A DNA stretch of 64,000 nucleotides, from positions 1,674,001 to 1,738,000 of the forward strand of contig OZ244031.1 in the NCBI GenBank assembly GCA_965215045.1. Reading direction: 5' to 3'. Made by a program: the position numbers and the translations under genes. Under the pieces are notes generated by a model. It had not been told where the DNA came from. It worked only from the letters and a program-made list of their open reading frames with translations, and searched no databases. This stretch comes from G965215045 sp965215045. Lineage in GTDB: Bacteria > Pseudomonadota > Gammaproteobacteria > JABABF01. Below are positions 51,185 to 60,774 of the stretch, piece by piece (the first letter of the stretch is position 1; each line of letters begins with the position of its first letter).

Positions 51185-53791
51185 TTATGCCGCGACTTCT
51201 TCCACCGTGGTCAGCGGGATGTTCCTGGCCTGTTCTGCCGCCTCCAGGAACGAGGCGATCTGGTCGAAGTTCAGATAGCGATAGACGTCCCGGGCCAGCG
51301 GGTCCAGCCCGCGCATGGCCTCCTGGTATTCCGCGGGTTCCGGCAGGCGGCCCAGCACCGCACTGAGCGCGGAGAGTTCCGCCGAAGCCAGGTACACATC
51401 GGCACCATCACCCAGGCGGTTGGGAAAATTACGGGTCGAGGTGGAGACCACCCGGGCACCGGGTCGCACCCGCGCCTGGTTGCCCATGCACAGGGAGCAA
51501 CCGGGCATCTCGGTGCGCGCGCCGACCCGGCCGAAGATGTTATAAAAACCCTCTTCCATTAACTGGTGTTCGTCCATGCGCGTCGGCGGGGCGATCCACA
51601 GGCGCGTGGCGAGTTCATCGCCGGCCGCGGCGTCGAGGATTTTGCCGGCGGCGCGGTAGTGCCCGATATTGGTCATGCAGGAACCGATGAAGACCTCGTC
51701 GATGGTATCGCCGGCCACTGCAGACAGGGGCTTGATATCGTCCGGATCGTTGGGGCAGGCCAGCAGCGGCTCGCACAAGGTACCCAGGTCGATGTCGATG
51801 GTCTCCAGGTACTCGGCGTCCGGGTCCGGCTGCAGCAGTTCCGGCTTCTCCAGCCATTCCTCCATGGCGCGCGCGCGCCTTTCCAGCGTCCGCGCGTCCC
51901 GGTAGCCGTTGTGGATCATCCAGCGCAGCAGGGTGACGTTCGAGCGCAGGTATTCCTCGATCGGTGCCTTGTCCAGGAGAATGGTGCAGCCCGCAGAAGA
52001 GCGTTCCGCCGAGGCGTCTGAGAATTCAAAGGCCTGTTCGATCTTGAGTTCCGGCAGCCCCTCGATCTCGAGAATCCGCCCGGAGAAAATATTCTTTTTG
52101 CCTTTCTTGTCCAGAGTCAGCAATCCCTGCTGCAGTGCGGCGTAGGGGATGGCGTTGACCAGGTCGCGCAGCGTGATGCCCGCTTGCAACTCGCCGTGGA
52201 ACCGCACCCGCACCGACTCCGGCATGTCCAGCGGCATCACCCCGACCGCCGCGGCGAAGGCGACCATGCCCGAGCCCGCGGGAAAGGAGATGCCGATCGG
52301 GAAACGGGTGTGCGAGTCGCCGCCGGTGCCGACCCCGTCGGGCAGCAGCATACGGTTCATCCACGAATGAATGATGCCATCCCCGGGGCGCAGGGAAACC
52401 CCGCCGCGATTGACGATGAAATCGGGCAGGCTGTGCTGGGTGTCGATGTCGACCGGCTTGGGATAGGCGGCGGTATGGCAGAAGGACTGCATCACCAGGT
52501 CCGCGGAAAATCCCAGGCAGGCGAGATCCTTGAGTTCATCGCGGGTCATCGGCCCGGTGGTGTCCTGCGAACCCACGGTGCTCATGCGCGGCTCGCAGTA
52601 CGCGCCCGGGCGTACCCCGGGCACATCGCAGGCGCGGCCGATCATCTTCTGTGCCAGGGTAAAACCACGCTCGGAAGCACCGGGGTCTGCGGGCTGACGA
52701 AAACACTCTGCCGCGGGCAGTTCCAGGACTTCGCGCGCCCGCTGCGTCAGGCCGCGACCGATGATTAACTGGATGCGCCCGCCGGCGCGCACCTCGTCCA
52801 GCAGTACCTGGGAGCCGAGTTGAAACTCCGCCAGGTCCTTCTCATCCCCGTGTGCGGTGATGCGTCCCTGCTGCGGGTACAGGTCGATCAGGGCCCCGGT
52901 TTCCAGGGCGTCGACCGGGGCCTCCACGGGCAGGGCACCGGCGTCTTCCATGGTGTTGTAGAAAATCGGCGCGATCTTGCCGCCGATGCAATAACCGCCG
53001 CGGCGCTTGTTGGGCACGTGCGGGATATCCTCGCCGGTGTGCCAGAGCACCGAGTTGGTCGCCGACTTGCGCGAGGAACCGGTGCCCAGCACGTCGCCGA
53101 CCAGCACTACAGGATGTGGATGTCCCTTTTGCTTGAGCCCGGCAATGGTTTCCAGCGGCCGTTCCAGGCCCTCGCGCGGCATCTTGTACATGCTGAGTGC
53201 ATGCAGGGGGATGTCCGGACGGGACCATGCATCCGGTGCCGGCGACAGGTCGTCGGTGTTGGTCTCGCCGGGAACCTTGAACACGCACAGGGTGATTTTT
53301 TCCGGCACCTCCGGGCGTGCCAGGAACCATTCGGCCTCCGCCCAGGATTGCATGAGTCGTTCGGCGTGCGGGTTGCCCTCCCGGTGCAGGTCCGCCACGT
53401 CATGAAAGGCATCGAACATCAGCAGCGTGTGCTGCAGGGCCGCCACTGCCGCCTCCGCCAGCCGGTCGTGGCGCAGCAGTTCGACCAGGGGTTGGACGTT
53501 GTAGCCGCCCAGCATGGCACCCAGCAATTGCACGGCCCGGGACGCATCGATCAGCGGCGATTCGGCCTCGCCGCGGGTGATGGCGGAGAGAAAGGCGGCC
53601 TTGGGATAGGCGGCCTCGTCGACGCCGGGCGGCACGCGCTCGCTGAACAATTCCAGCAGGAACTCCTCTTCGCCCGCCGGCGGTGCCTTGAGCAGTTCCA
53701 CCAGGGCGGTGACCTGGGCGGCGTCCAACGGCAGGGGCGGGATGCCCTGGGCGGCGCGTTGGGCGGCGTGTTCGCGGTATTCCTGGAGCAT
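51185..53791 (-). CDS. acnB: Aconitate hydratase B
   Basis: AcnB (868 residues; E. coli 865) interconverts citrate and isocitrate in the TCA cycle, and also 2-methylisocitrate in some species. The N-terminal HEAT-like domain (LQEYREHAAQRAAQGIPPLP) is specific to the B type. Cluster ligands occur in FIGSCMTNIGHYRAAGK and GCSLCMGNQARV. ATG 53791 was chosen because it gives the conserved N-terminus; the frame extends further upstream without similarity. Precedes cca. Confidence 0.97.
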   Translation of the reverse strand: MLQEYREHAAQRAAQGIPPLPLDAAQVTALVELLKAPPAGEEEFLLELFSERVPPGVDEAAYPKAAFLSAITRGEAESPLIDASRAVQLLGAMLGGYNVQPLVELLRHDRLAEAAVAALQHTLLMFDAFHDVADLHREGNPHAERLMQSWAEAEWFLARPEVPEKITLCVFKVPGETNTDDLSPAPDAWSRPDIPLHALSMYKMPREGLERPLETIAGLKQKGHPHPVVLVGDVLGTGSSRKSATNSVLWHTGEDIPHVPNKRRGGYCIGGKIAPIFYNTMEDAGALPVEAPVDALETGALIDLYPQQGRITAHGDEKDLAEFQLGSQVLLDEVRAGGRIQLIIGRGLTQRAREVLELPAAECFRQPADPGASERGFTLAQKMIGRACDVPGVRPGAYCEPRMSTVGSQDTTGPMTRDELKDLACLGFSADLVMQSFCHTAAYPKPVDIDTQHSLPDFIVNRGGVSLRPGDGIIHSWMNRMLLPDGVGTGGDSHTRFPIGISFPAGSGMVAFAAAVGVMPLDMPESVRVRFHGELQAGITLRDLVNAIPYAALQQGLLTLDKKGKKNIFSGRILEIEGLPELKIEQAFEFSDASAERSSAGCTILLDKAPIEEYLRSNVTLLRWMIHNGYRDARTLERRARAMEEWLEKPELLQPDPDAEYLETIDIDLGTLCEPLLACPNDPDDIKPLSAVAGDTIDEVFIGSCMTNIGHYRAAGKILDAAAGDELATRLWIAPPTRMDEHQLMEEGFYNIFGRVGARTEMPGCSLCMGNQARVRPGARVVSTSTRNFPNRLGDGADVYLASAELSALSAVLGRLPEPAEYQEAMRGLDPLARDVYRYLNFDQIASFLEAAEQARNIPLTTVEEVAA

Positions 53792-53913
53792 GGGTCTGGG
53801 CGCCGGGGATGGCCCCGTGGCGCAAAACGGCTTTGGGTTATTATATCGCCCGCCGGTGCATGTTCCCTGTTCACCGGACGCCGTGGCGAGGTCTGTTGAC
53901 CGGGGGTAAGCGC

Positions 53914-54384
53914 TTGGCACCTGCTCCGAAGAAAATTCCCACACCCTGCATTGGCGTGTGTTCCACCGGGCTGGGCGACTCGGTGTGCCGGGGCTGCAAA
54001 CGTTTTGCGCACGAAGTGGTGTCCTGGAACACCTACAGCGACCGGGAAAAGGACCGGGTGGAAGACCGCTTGCAGGAGTTCTTGCGCACCATCGTCAACG
54101 CCAGGCTGCAGGTGGTGGACGAGGCGCTGTTGCGCCTGCGCCTGCACCAGAGCGGTGTGCGCCACCTGCAAAGCCGCGATGCCGTGTGCCTGCTGGCGGA
54201 CCTGCTGCGGGTGGCGGCCTCTTCGATCAGCACACCGGAACAGTTCGGTTTTTCAGTGCGGCCCGCCTGGCGTCATCTCTCGCTGGGTGAATTGCGGTTG
54301 ATGATCGATCGCGAGTTCTACCTGCTCTCCTGCGCCTACTATGAACGGCGCATTGGCCCGCTTCAGGAAATGCCGCCGCCGTAA
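53914..54384 (+). CDS. DUF1289 (YdhL-like) Cys-rich small protein
   Basis: Protein of about 156 residues. The N-terminal DUF1289 motif TPCIGVCSTGLGDSVCRGC has four cysteines that could bind a metal or Fe-S centre. RFAHEVVSWNTYSDREKDRV follows, and then a longer than usual helical C-terminal half of unknown role. Start uncertain: TTG 53914 with GGGGG a few nt upstream puts the motif near the N-terminus as in the family; an ATG at 53860 would add 18 residues. Function of the family is unknown. The end overlaps convergent lpxH by 22 bp. Confidence 0.75.
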   Translation: MAPAPKKIPTPCIGVCSTGLGDSVCRGCKRFAHEVVSWNTYSDREKDRVEDRLQEFLRTIVNARLQVVDEALLRLRLHQSGVRHLQSRDAVCLLADLLRVAASSISTPEQFGFSVRPAWRHLSLGELRLMIDREFYLLSCAYYERRIGPLQEMPPP

Positions 54385-55100
54385 GAGAACAGTTCGCACT
54401 CCCCGTCCAGGATACGCAGGCAGCGGGCGGGTTCCCCTTCCTCCCAGGCACCCAGCACGATCCTGCGCCGGGCATCCGGTCCCTCGCCATGGCGGTGCAC
54501 CGCCGGGCGGTGCGTGTGCCCGTGCACCAAGAGCCGGGTTTCATACCGGGAGAAACAGTGCTCCACCGCCTGGGGCGTGACGTCCATGATGTCCTGCGCC
54601 TTGAGGCTGGCGGCCTCGATACTGCGGGCCCGGTACTCGGCGGCGATGGCGGCGCGCTGGGCGGCGCTTTTTTCGAGGAATTCCCGCTGCCACTGCGGGT
54701 CGCGCACGATCTTGCGAAAGGCCAGGTAATCGTGGTCCCGGGTGCACAGCGTATCGCCGTGCATGAGCAGGGCGGACTGCTCTCCCAACTCCAGCCGGTG
54801 CGGGTCGTCGAGCAGGACGGCACCGGCGGCGCGCCCGAAATCTTCGCCGATCAGGAAATCGCGGTTGCCGTGCATCAGGTACAAGTCCGTCCCGGAATCG
54901 GCGAGGCGGCGCAGGGCTTGGATTTGCTGTTGCTGGAATGCGTCCGCCGCATCGTCTCCCAGCCACAGGTCGAACAGGTCTCCCAGGATGTACAGGGCGC
55001 GGGCCCGGGTCGCCTCCTGTTCCAAGAAGGCGTGAAAACGTTGCACCGCGCGCGGTCGCTCGGAACTCAAATGAACGTCGGAGGCAAATAACAGGTGCAT
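54363..55100 (-). CDS. lpxH: UDP-2,3-diacylglucosamine diphosphatase
   Basis: LpxH (245 residues), peripheral inner-membrane enzyme that hydrolyses UDP-2,3-diacylglucosamine to lipid X in lipid A synthesis. Calcineurin-type motifs FASDVHLS, YILGDLFDLWLGDD, LMHGNRDFL, LMHGDTLCTRD and VHGHTHRPAVH are all present in order. ATG 55100 is preferred to the TTG one codon upstream. Divergent from glnS. Confidence 0.97.
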   Translation of the reverse strand: MHLLFASDVHLSSERPRAVQRFHAFLEQEATRARALYILGDLFDLWLGDDAADAFQQQQIQALRRLADSGTDLYLMHGNRDFLIGEDFGRAAGAVLLDDPHRLELGEQSALLMHGDTLCTRDHDYLAFRKIVRDPQWQREFLEKSAAQRAAIAAEYRARSIEAASLKAQDIMDVTPQAVEHCFSRYETRLLVHGHTHRPAVHRHGEGPDARRRIVLGAWEEGEPARCLRILDGECELFSYGGGIS

Positions 55101-55129
55101 CAAGAATCCTGTGGGTGCATGGCACTCAC

Positions 55130-55135
55130 TATAAT
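55130..55135 (+). promoter_or_regulatory. Candidate -10 element for glnS-cysS
   Basis: A perfect TATAAT followed by A-rich sequence lies 37 nt before the glnS ATG in the 71-bp lpxH/glnS divergent gap. No clear -35 hexamer at the right distance. Confidence 0.4.
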
Positions 55136-55171
55136 AAAAACTTTTACCCGCCGTGTCCCGCCGCCCCCCCG

Positions 55172-56872
<1,701 letters not shown>

Positions 56873-56875
56873 AGC

Positions 56876-58273
56876 ATGTTGCAGCTCTACAACACGCTGG
56901 GGCGTTGCAAGGCACCGCTGCAATCCCTGCGCGCAGGCCGGGTCGGGCTCTACGTGTGCGGCGTGACCGTGTACGACTACTGCCACCTGGGACACGCGCG
57001 GGTGCTGGTGGTTTTCGATCTCGTGGTGCGCTGCCTGCGCGCCCTGGGCTGGCAGGTGCATTACGTGCGCAACATCACCGATATCGACGACAAGATCTTG
57101 CAGCGTGCCGCCGAGACCGGCGAACCGCACGAAGCCTTGACCGAACGGTTTATCAACGCGATGCGCGAGGACGAACGCGCGCTGATGCTGCTGGCACCCG
57201 AACAGGAACCGCGCGCCACGGCGCACATCCCGCAGATGATCGCCATGATCGAAACACTGCTGCAAAAAGGGCATGCCTACCGCAGCGAGAACGGCGATGT
57301 CTACTATGCCGTGCAGAGTTTTGCCGACTACGGCAAACTCTCCGGACGCCGCCCCGAGGAGTTGTTAGTCGGTGCGCGGGTCGAGCCCGGGGAACAGAAA
57401 AAAGACCCGCGGGATTTTGCCCTGTGGAAGGCGGCCTCCACAGACGAAGTCGGCTGGGATGCACCGTGGGGACGCGGGCGGCCGGGCTGGCATATCGAGT
57501 GCTCGGCGATGTCCACCCACTGCCTGGGCGACAGCTTCGATATCCATGGCGGCGGTCCCGACCTGCTGTTCCCGCACCACGAAAACGAGATCGCCCAGGC
57601 CGAGGCGGCGACCGGCAAACCCTTTGCCGGCACCTGGATGCACGTCGGTGCCGTGCAGTTGCAAGAGCGAAAAATGTCCAAGTCCGAGGGCAACTTCCTG
57701 ACCGTGCGCGAACTGCTGCAACACTGGCCCGCGGAGGTCCTGCGCTATTTCCTGCTGGCGAGCCACTACCGCAGTCCCATCGAATACACGGGGGAGCAAC
57801 TGGCGGCGGCGCGCAATGCCTTGAACCGTTTTTACCAGGCCCTGCAAAAAGCAGCGGATGTGGAGGCCGCAGAACCCGACCGGGAAGAACCGCATACCCG
57901 GAATTTTTTTGCCGCCATCGAAGATGATTTCAATGTTCCCGAGGCGCTGGCTGCAATGTTCGCCGTGGCGCGGGAACTGAACCGCTGCGAAGACCCCGGT
58001 GAGGTACGCCGCCTGGCGGGCATTCTGCGCGGCCTGGGCAATGTGTTGGGCCTGCTGCAGCAGGCCCCGGAGAGTTTCCTGCAGGCAGGTGGCACCGGGG
58101 ATGCAGGCGCAGACGAGGAAGAAGAGCAGGCTATCGAAGACCTGATCGAAGAGCGGGGCAGGGCGCGCCAGGCCGGCGACTGGGCGGAGGCCGACCGCAT
58201 TCGCAAGAACCTGGAAAAGCGCGGAATCCTGCTGGAAGACCGGGACGGGAAAACTACCTGGAGACGCGCCTGA
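56876..58273 (+). CDS. cysS: Cysteinyl-tRNA synthetase
   Basis: Class I synthetase (465 residues). The zinc-site start GLYVCGVTVYDYCHLGHARV holds a HIGH variant (HLGH). GWHIECSAM and FPHHENEIAQAEA give the other zinc ligands, and KMSKSEGNF is perfect. The C-terminal DALR and anticodon-binding parts are intact. Transcribed with glnS. It converges on folD. Confidence 0.97.
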   Translation: MLQLYNTLGRCKAPLQSLRAGRVGLYVCGVTVYDYCHLGHARVLVVFDLVVRCLRALGWQVHYVRNITDIDDKILQRAAETGEPHEALTERFINAMREDERALMLLAPEQEPRATAHIPQMIAMIETLLQKGHAYRSENGDVYYAVQSFADYGKLSGRRPEELLVGARVEPGEQKKDPRDFALWKAASTDEVGWDAPWGRGRPGWHIECSAMSTHCLGDSFDIHGGGPDLLFPHHENEIAQAEAATGKPFAGTWMHVGAVQLQERKMSKSEGNFLTVRELLQHWPAEVLRYFLLASHYRSPIEYTGEQLAAARNALNRFYQALQKAADVEAAEPDREEPHTRNFFAAIEDDFNVPEALAAMFAVARELNRCEDPGEVRRLAGILRGLGNVLGLLQQAPESFLQAGGTGDAGADEEEEQAIEDLIEERGRARQAGDWAEADRIRKNLEKRGILLEDRDGKTTWRRA

Positions 58274-58341
58274 GTGCGAGCTCGCGCCGCTTCTTGCGAC
58301 ATGGCGGCAGATCTTGATTCGCAGACTTTCACGCCGGCGGA

Positions 58342-58376
58342 CGCTCCACGGGCATATAGAGCGTTCGTGTTTTCTT
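58342..58376 (+). terminator. Candidate Rho-independent terminator after cysS
   Basis: Stem ACGCTC / GAGCGT (58341-58346 with 58359-58364), a 12-nt loop, then TTCGTGTTTTCTT. The stem is short and the T-run interrupted, so termination would be moderate. It lies 70 nt after cysS and touches the end of convergent folD. Confidence 0.35.
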
Positions 58377-59227
58377 CAGGTGGAGATGCCAAACTGCTGT
58401 TCGGCGGCCGCCACCGTGTGCAGGATCAGCGTGTTGATCGTCATCGGCCCGACCCCGCCGGGCACCGGCGTATAAGCGGCGACGCGCCCCGTGAGCTCCC
58501 GCAGGGCGACATCCCCGCATTTCTGCGGGTGGTAGCCCGCATCGATGACCACCGCCCCGTCTGCGACCCAGTCGCCCCGCACAAACTCCGGACGTCCGAC
58601 CGCAGCGACCAGGATCTCCGCCTGGCTCACCATCTCCGGCAGGTCCCGGGTGCGGGAGTGACAGATCGTGACCGTGGCGTTTTCATTGAGCAGCATCATC
58701 GCCATCGGTTTGCCCAGGATAGGGCTGCGCCCGATCACCACCGCACGTTTTCCGGACAGTGGAATCTCGTAATGCCTGAGGATGCGCATGATGCCGGCGG
58801 GCGTCGCCGCCCCCCAGGCCGGCACGCCCATGCTGAGACGCCCGAAGCCCAGGCAACCGACCCCGTCGACATCTTTTTCCGGGGCGATTGCATCGAAGCA
58901 CAGGCGCTCGTCGACCTGCGCCGGAACCGGGTGTTGCAACAGGATGCCGCAGACCTCCGGCCTTGCATTTAACTCCTCGATCCGCTCCCGCAGCGTGGCG
59001 GTATCCGTGTCCGCCGGCAGGGTGATGGCCAGCGGTTCCAGGCCCACCCGGCGGCAGGCGTTACCCTTCATGCGCACATAAGTGGCCGACGCCGGGTCAT
59101 CGCCGACCAGGATCGTGGCCAGGGTCGGTGCCAGGGAACTTTTGTGCCGGATGTTTTCGACGCGCTCCCTGAGTCCCGGTTCCGCATCCCGGGCCAGGGC
59201 AGTGCCTTCCAGTATGCGTGCGTTCAT
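58376..59227 (-). CDS. folD: Bifunctional methylene-tetrahydrofolate dehydrogenase/cyclohydrolase
   Basis: FolD (283 residues) interconverts 5,10-methylene-, methenyl- and 10-formyl-THF, supplying formyl groups for purines and fMet. The substrate motif ATYVRMKGNACRRVGL has the catalytic Lys in the YxxxK arrangement. GILLQHPVPAQVDER, the nucleotide motif VVIGRSPILGKPMAMMLL and the C-terminal PVPGGVGPMTINTLI are all typical. Confidence 0.97.
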   Translation of the reverse strand: MNARILEGTALARDAEPGLRERVENIRHKSSLAPTLATILVGDDPASATYVRMKGNACRRVGLEPLAITLPADTDTATLRERIEELNARPEVCGILLQHPVPAQVDERLCFDAIAPEKDVDGVGCLGFGRLSMGVPAWGAATPAGIMRILRHYEIPLSGKRAVVIGRSPILGKPMAMMLLNENATVTICHSRTRDLPEMVSQAEILVAAVGRPEFVRGDWVADGAVVIDAGYHPQKCGDVALRELTGRVAAYTPVPGGVGPMTINTLILHTVAAAEQQFGIST

Positions 59228-59233
59228 CGATTA

Positions 59234-59379
59234 TCCCGGGACCATTAACGGCGCATCATTATAAATTGGCGTCCCGGGACAGGTGTCCGAAGTGCGCCGG
59301 TGCGCGGGATTGTGACTCCCGGATGAGCGATCCTCGCAGTATGTTCCGCGCCGCGACCCGGGCAGCGGACATCCCGGGA
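59234..59379. repeat. Three copies of palindrome TCCCGGGA between folD and the methyltransferase
   Basis: TCCCGGGA occurs at 59234-59241, 59272-59279 and 59372-59379. The first two flank the putative folD -10. The remaining sequence of this 234-bp gap shows no ORF. The palindromes may be protein-binding sites or chance in GC-rich DNA. Confidence 0.5.
59258..59263 (-). promoter_or_regulatory. Candidate -10 element for folD
   Basis: TATAAT on the minus strand, 30 nt before the folD ATG. The -35 at 17 bp would be ACACCT, a poor match. It is flanked on both sides by TCCCGGGA palindromes. Confidence 0.4.
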
Positions 59380-59418
59380 ATTCCAGGTGCAGACTTGGAG
59401 GTGTGTTAAAGTTTATCG

Positions 59419-59449
59419 CCGGTGCGCGTTGTTTTTCAGCTTGCACCGG
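59419..59449 (+). promoter_or_regulatory. Hairpin at the methyltransferase ribosome-binding site
   Basis: Perfect 7-bp stem CCGGTGC (59419-59425) / GCACCGG (59443-59449) with a 17-nt loop. The 3' arm touches the GGGAGGG ribosome-binding site (59448-59454) of the methyltransferase, whose ATG is at 59462. It could reduce or control its translation. Confidence 0.35.
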
Positions 59450-59461
59450 GAGGGTGCCTAC

Positions 59462-60343
59462 ATGCTCGATATTTATCGGGGCGACAATTTGCAGCTCATG
59501 GAAGGCATGGACGATGAGTCTTTCGAATTGATTTACGCCGACCCCCCGTTTAACACCGGACGCACCCAGACCCGCAAACGCCTGCGCACCGTGCGCGATG
59601 CAAACGGTGATCGCAACGGTTTCCAGGGGCAGCGCTACCGCACGACCACCCTGGGCAGTTGCAGTTTTGCAGACTCTTTTGACGATTACCTCGAGTTCTT
59701 AGAACCCCGGCTGCGCCAGGCGTATCGCCTGCTGGCACCCTCCGGCTCTTTTTTCCTGCACCTGGATTACCGGGAAGTGCATTATTGCAAGGTGCTGCTG
59801 GACCAGGTATTTGGCCGCGAATGTTTTATCAACGAGATCGTATGGGCGTATGACTACGGTGCCCGCTCCAGGAATCGTTGGTCGCCCAAACACGACAACA
59901 TCCTCTGGTATGCCAAGGATCCCGAAAATTACGTGTACCACTACGAGGAAGTCGATCGCATCCCCTACATGGCACCGGGCCTGGTCGGCCCCGAAAAAGC
60001 CAGGCGCGGCAAGACTCTCACAGACACCTGGTGGAACACCATTGTCAGTCCCAACGGCAAGGAGAAGACCGGCTACCCCACCCAGAAGCCGCTGGCAATC
60101 CTGGAGCGGATCGTGCGCGTGCACTCCAATCCCGGCGACCGGGTGCTGGATTTCTTCGCCGGCAGTGGCACCACGGGCGAGGCGGCGGTGAACACCGGGC
60201 GTCATGCGACACTGATCGACAGCCGCTCGCAGGCCATCGAGGCGATGATGCATCGTCTTGAGCATGCCTCTCCCCACCTGCATGAAGAACTCCCGGCAAA
60301 ACCATCCCGGCGCAAAACCCCACCCCGGGTCGCCACCGGTTGA
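59462..60343 (+). CDS. Orphan site-specific DNA methyltransferase (N6-A or N4-C, beta class)
   Basis: SAM-dependent DNA methyltransferase of 293 residues. Motif IV is ADPPF (Asp27-Phe30), near the N-terminus, and SAM-binding motif I VLDFFAGSGTTGEAA lies near residue 232, so the order is beta class. The segment TGYPTQKPLAILERIV before motif I is typical. DPPF can act on adenine-N6 or cytosine-N4; specificity is not predictable. No restriction endonuclease gene lies next to it (neighbours are folD and tRNAs), so it is probably an orphan with regulatory or epigenetic function, or a remnant of a restriction system. The ATG at 59462 has GGGAGGG 7-13 nt upstream. Confidence 0.88.
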   Translation: MLDIYRGDNLQLMEGMDDESFELIYADPPFNTGRTQTRKRLRTVRDANGDRNGFQGQRYRTTTLGSCSFADSFDDYLEFLEPRLRQAYRLLAPSGSFFLHLDYREVHYCKVLLDQVFGRECFINEIVWAYDYGARSRNRWSPKHDNILWYAKDPENYVYHYEEVDRIPYMAPGLVGPEKARRGKTLTDTWWNTIVSPNGKEKTGYPTQKPLAILERIVRVHSNPGDRVLDFFAGSGTTGEAAVNTGRHATLIDSRSQAIEAMMHRLEHASPHLHEELPAKPSRRKTPPRVATG

Positions 60344-60431
60344 AAATGCCGGCCCCCGACTCTCCATTGGCATTTTGATGCAAACCGGGACAGGAGCAGC
60401 GGGAAATTCCCCGGCACTTGGCCCGCAGGTA

Positions 60432-60437
60432 TATAAT
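60432..60437 (+). promoter_or_regulatory. Candidate -10 of the tRNA-Pro/Arg/His operon
   Basis: TATAAT lies 12 nt before the tRNA-Pro 5' end, followed by TTGCAGAATTTTC. No clear -35. Strong position for a stable-RNA promoter. Confidence 0.5.
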
Positions 60438-60449
60438 TTGCAGAATTTT

Positions 60450-60526
60450 CGGGGCATAGCGCAGCCTGGTAGCGCGCCTGCTTTGGGAGCAGGAAGTCGG
60501 GAGTTCAAATCTCCCTGCCCCGACCA
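60450..60526 (+). tRNA. trnP: tRNA-Pro (anticodon UGG)
   Basis: Acceptor CGGGGCA pairs with TGCCCCG, discriminator A, encoded CCA (60524-60526). Anticodon stem CCTGC/GCAGG with loop TTTGGGA gives TGG. T arm GGGAGTTCAAATCTCCC. First of three clustered tRNAs. Confidence 0.95.
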
Positions 60527-60561
60527 GGCTAAGAGCCGGAGTTAGCGAAATGATACGAACT

Positions 60562-60638
<77 letters not shown>

Positions 60639-60662
60639 TAATGCCGTGGATGCGCCGATGAC

Positions 60663-60739
60663 GGTGAGCGTAGCTCAGTTGGTAGAGCTCCGGATTGTGG
60701 ATCCGGAGGTCGTGGGTTCGAGTCCCATCGCTCACCCCA
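60663..60739 (+). tRNA. trnH: tRNA-His (anticodon GUG)
   Basis: Extra 5' G (60663) faces C73, as required for HisRS. Acceptor GTGAGCG pairs with CGCTCAC, and CCA is encoded. Anticodon stem CCGGA/TCCGG with loop TTGTGGA gives GTG. T arm GTGGGTTCGAGTCCCAT. 35 nt before the next ORF. Confidence 0.95.
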
Positions 60740-60774
60740 CCCGGTGTCGAATTCCTGCAATACTTTGAAATCTT

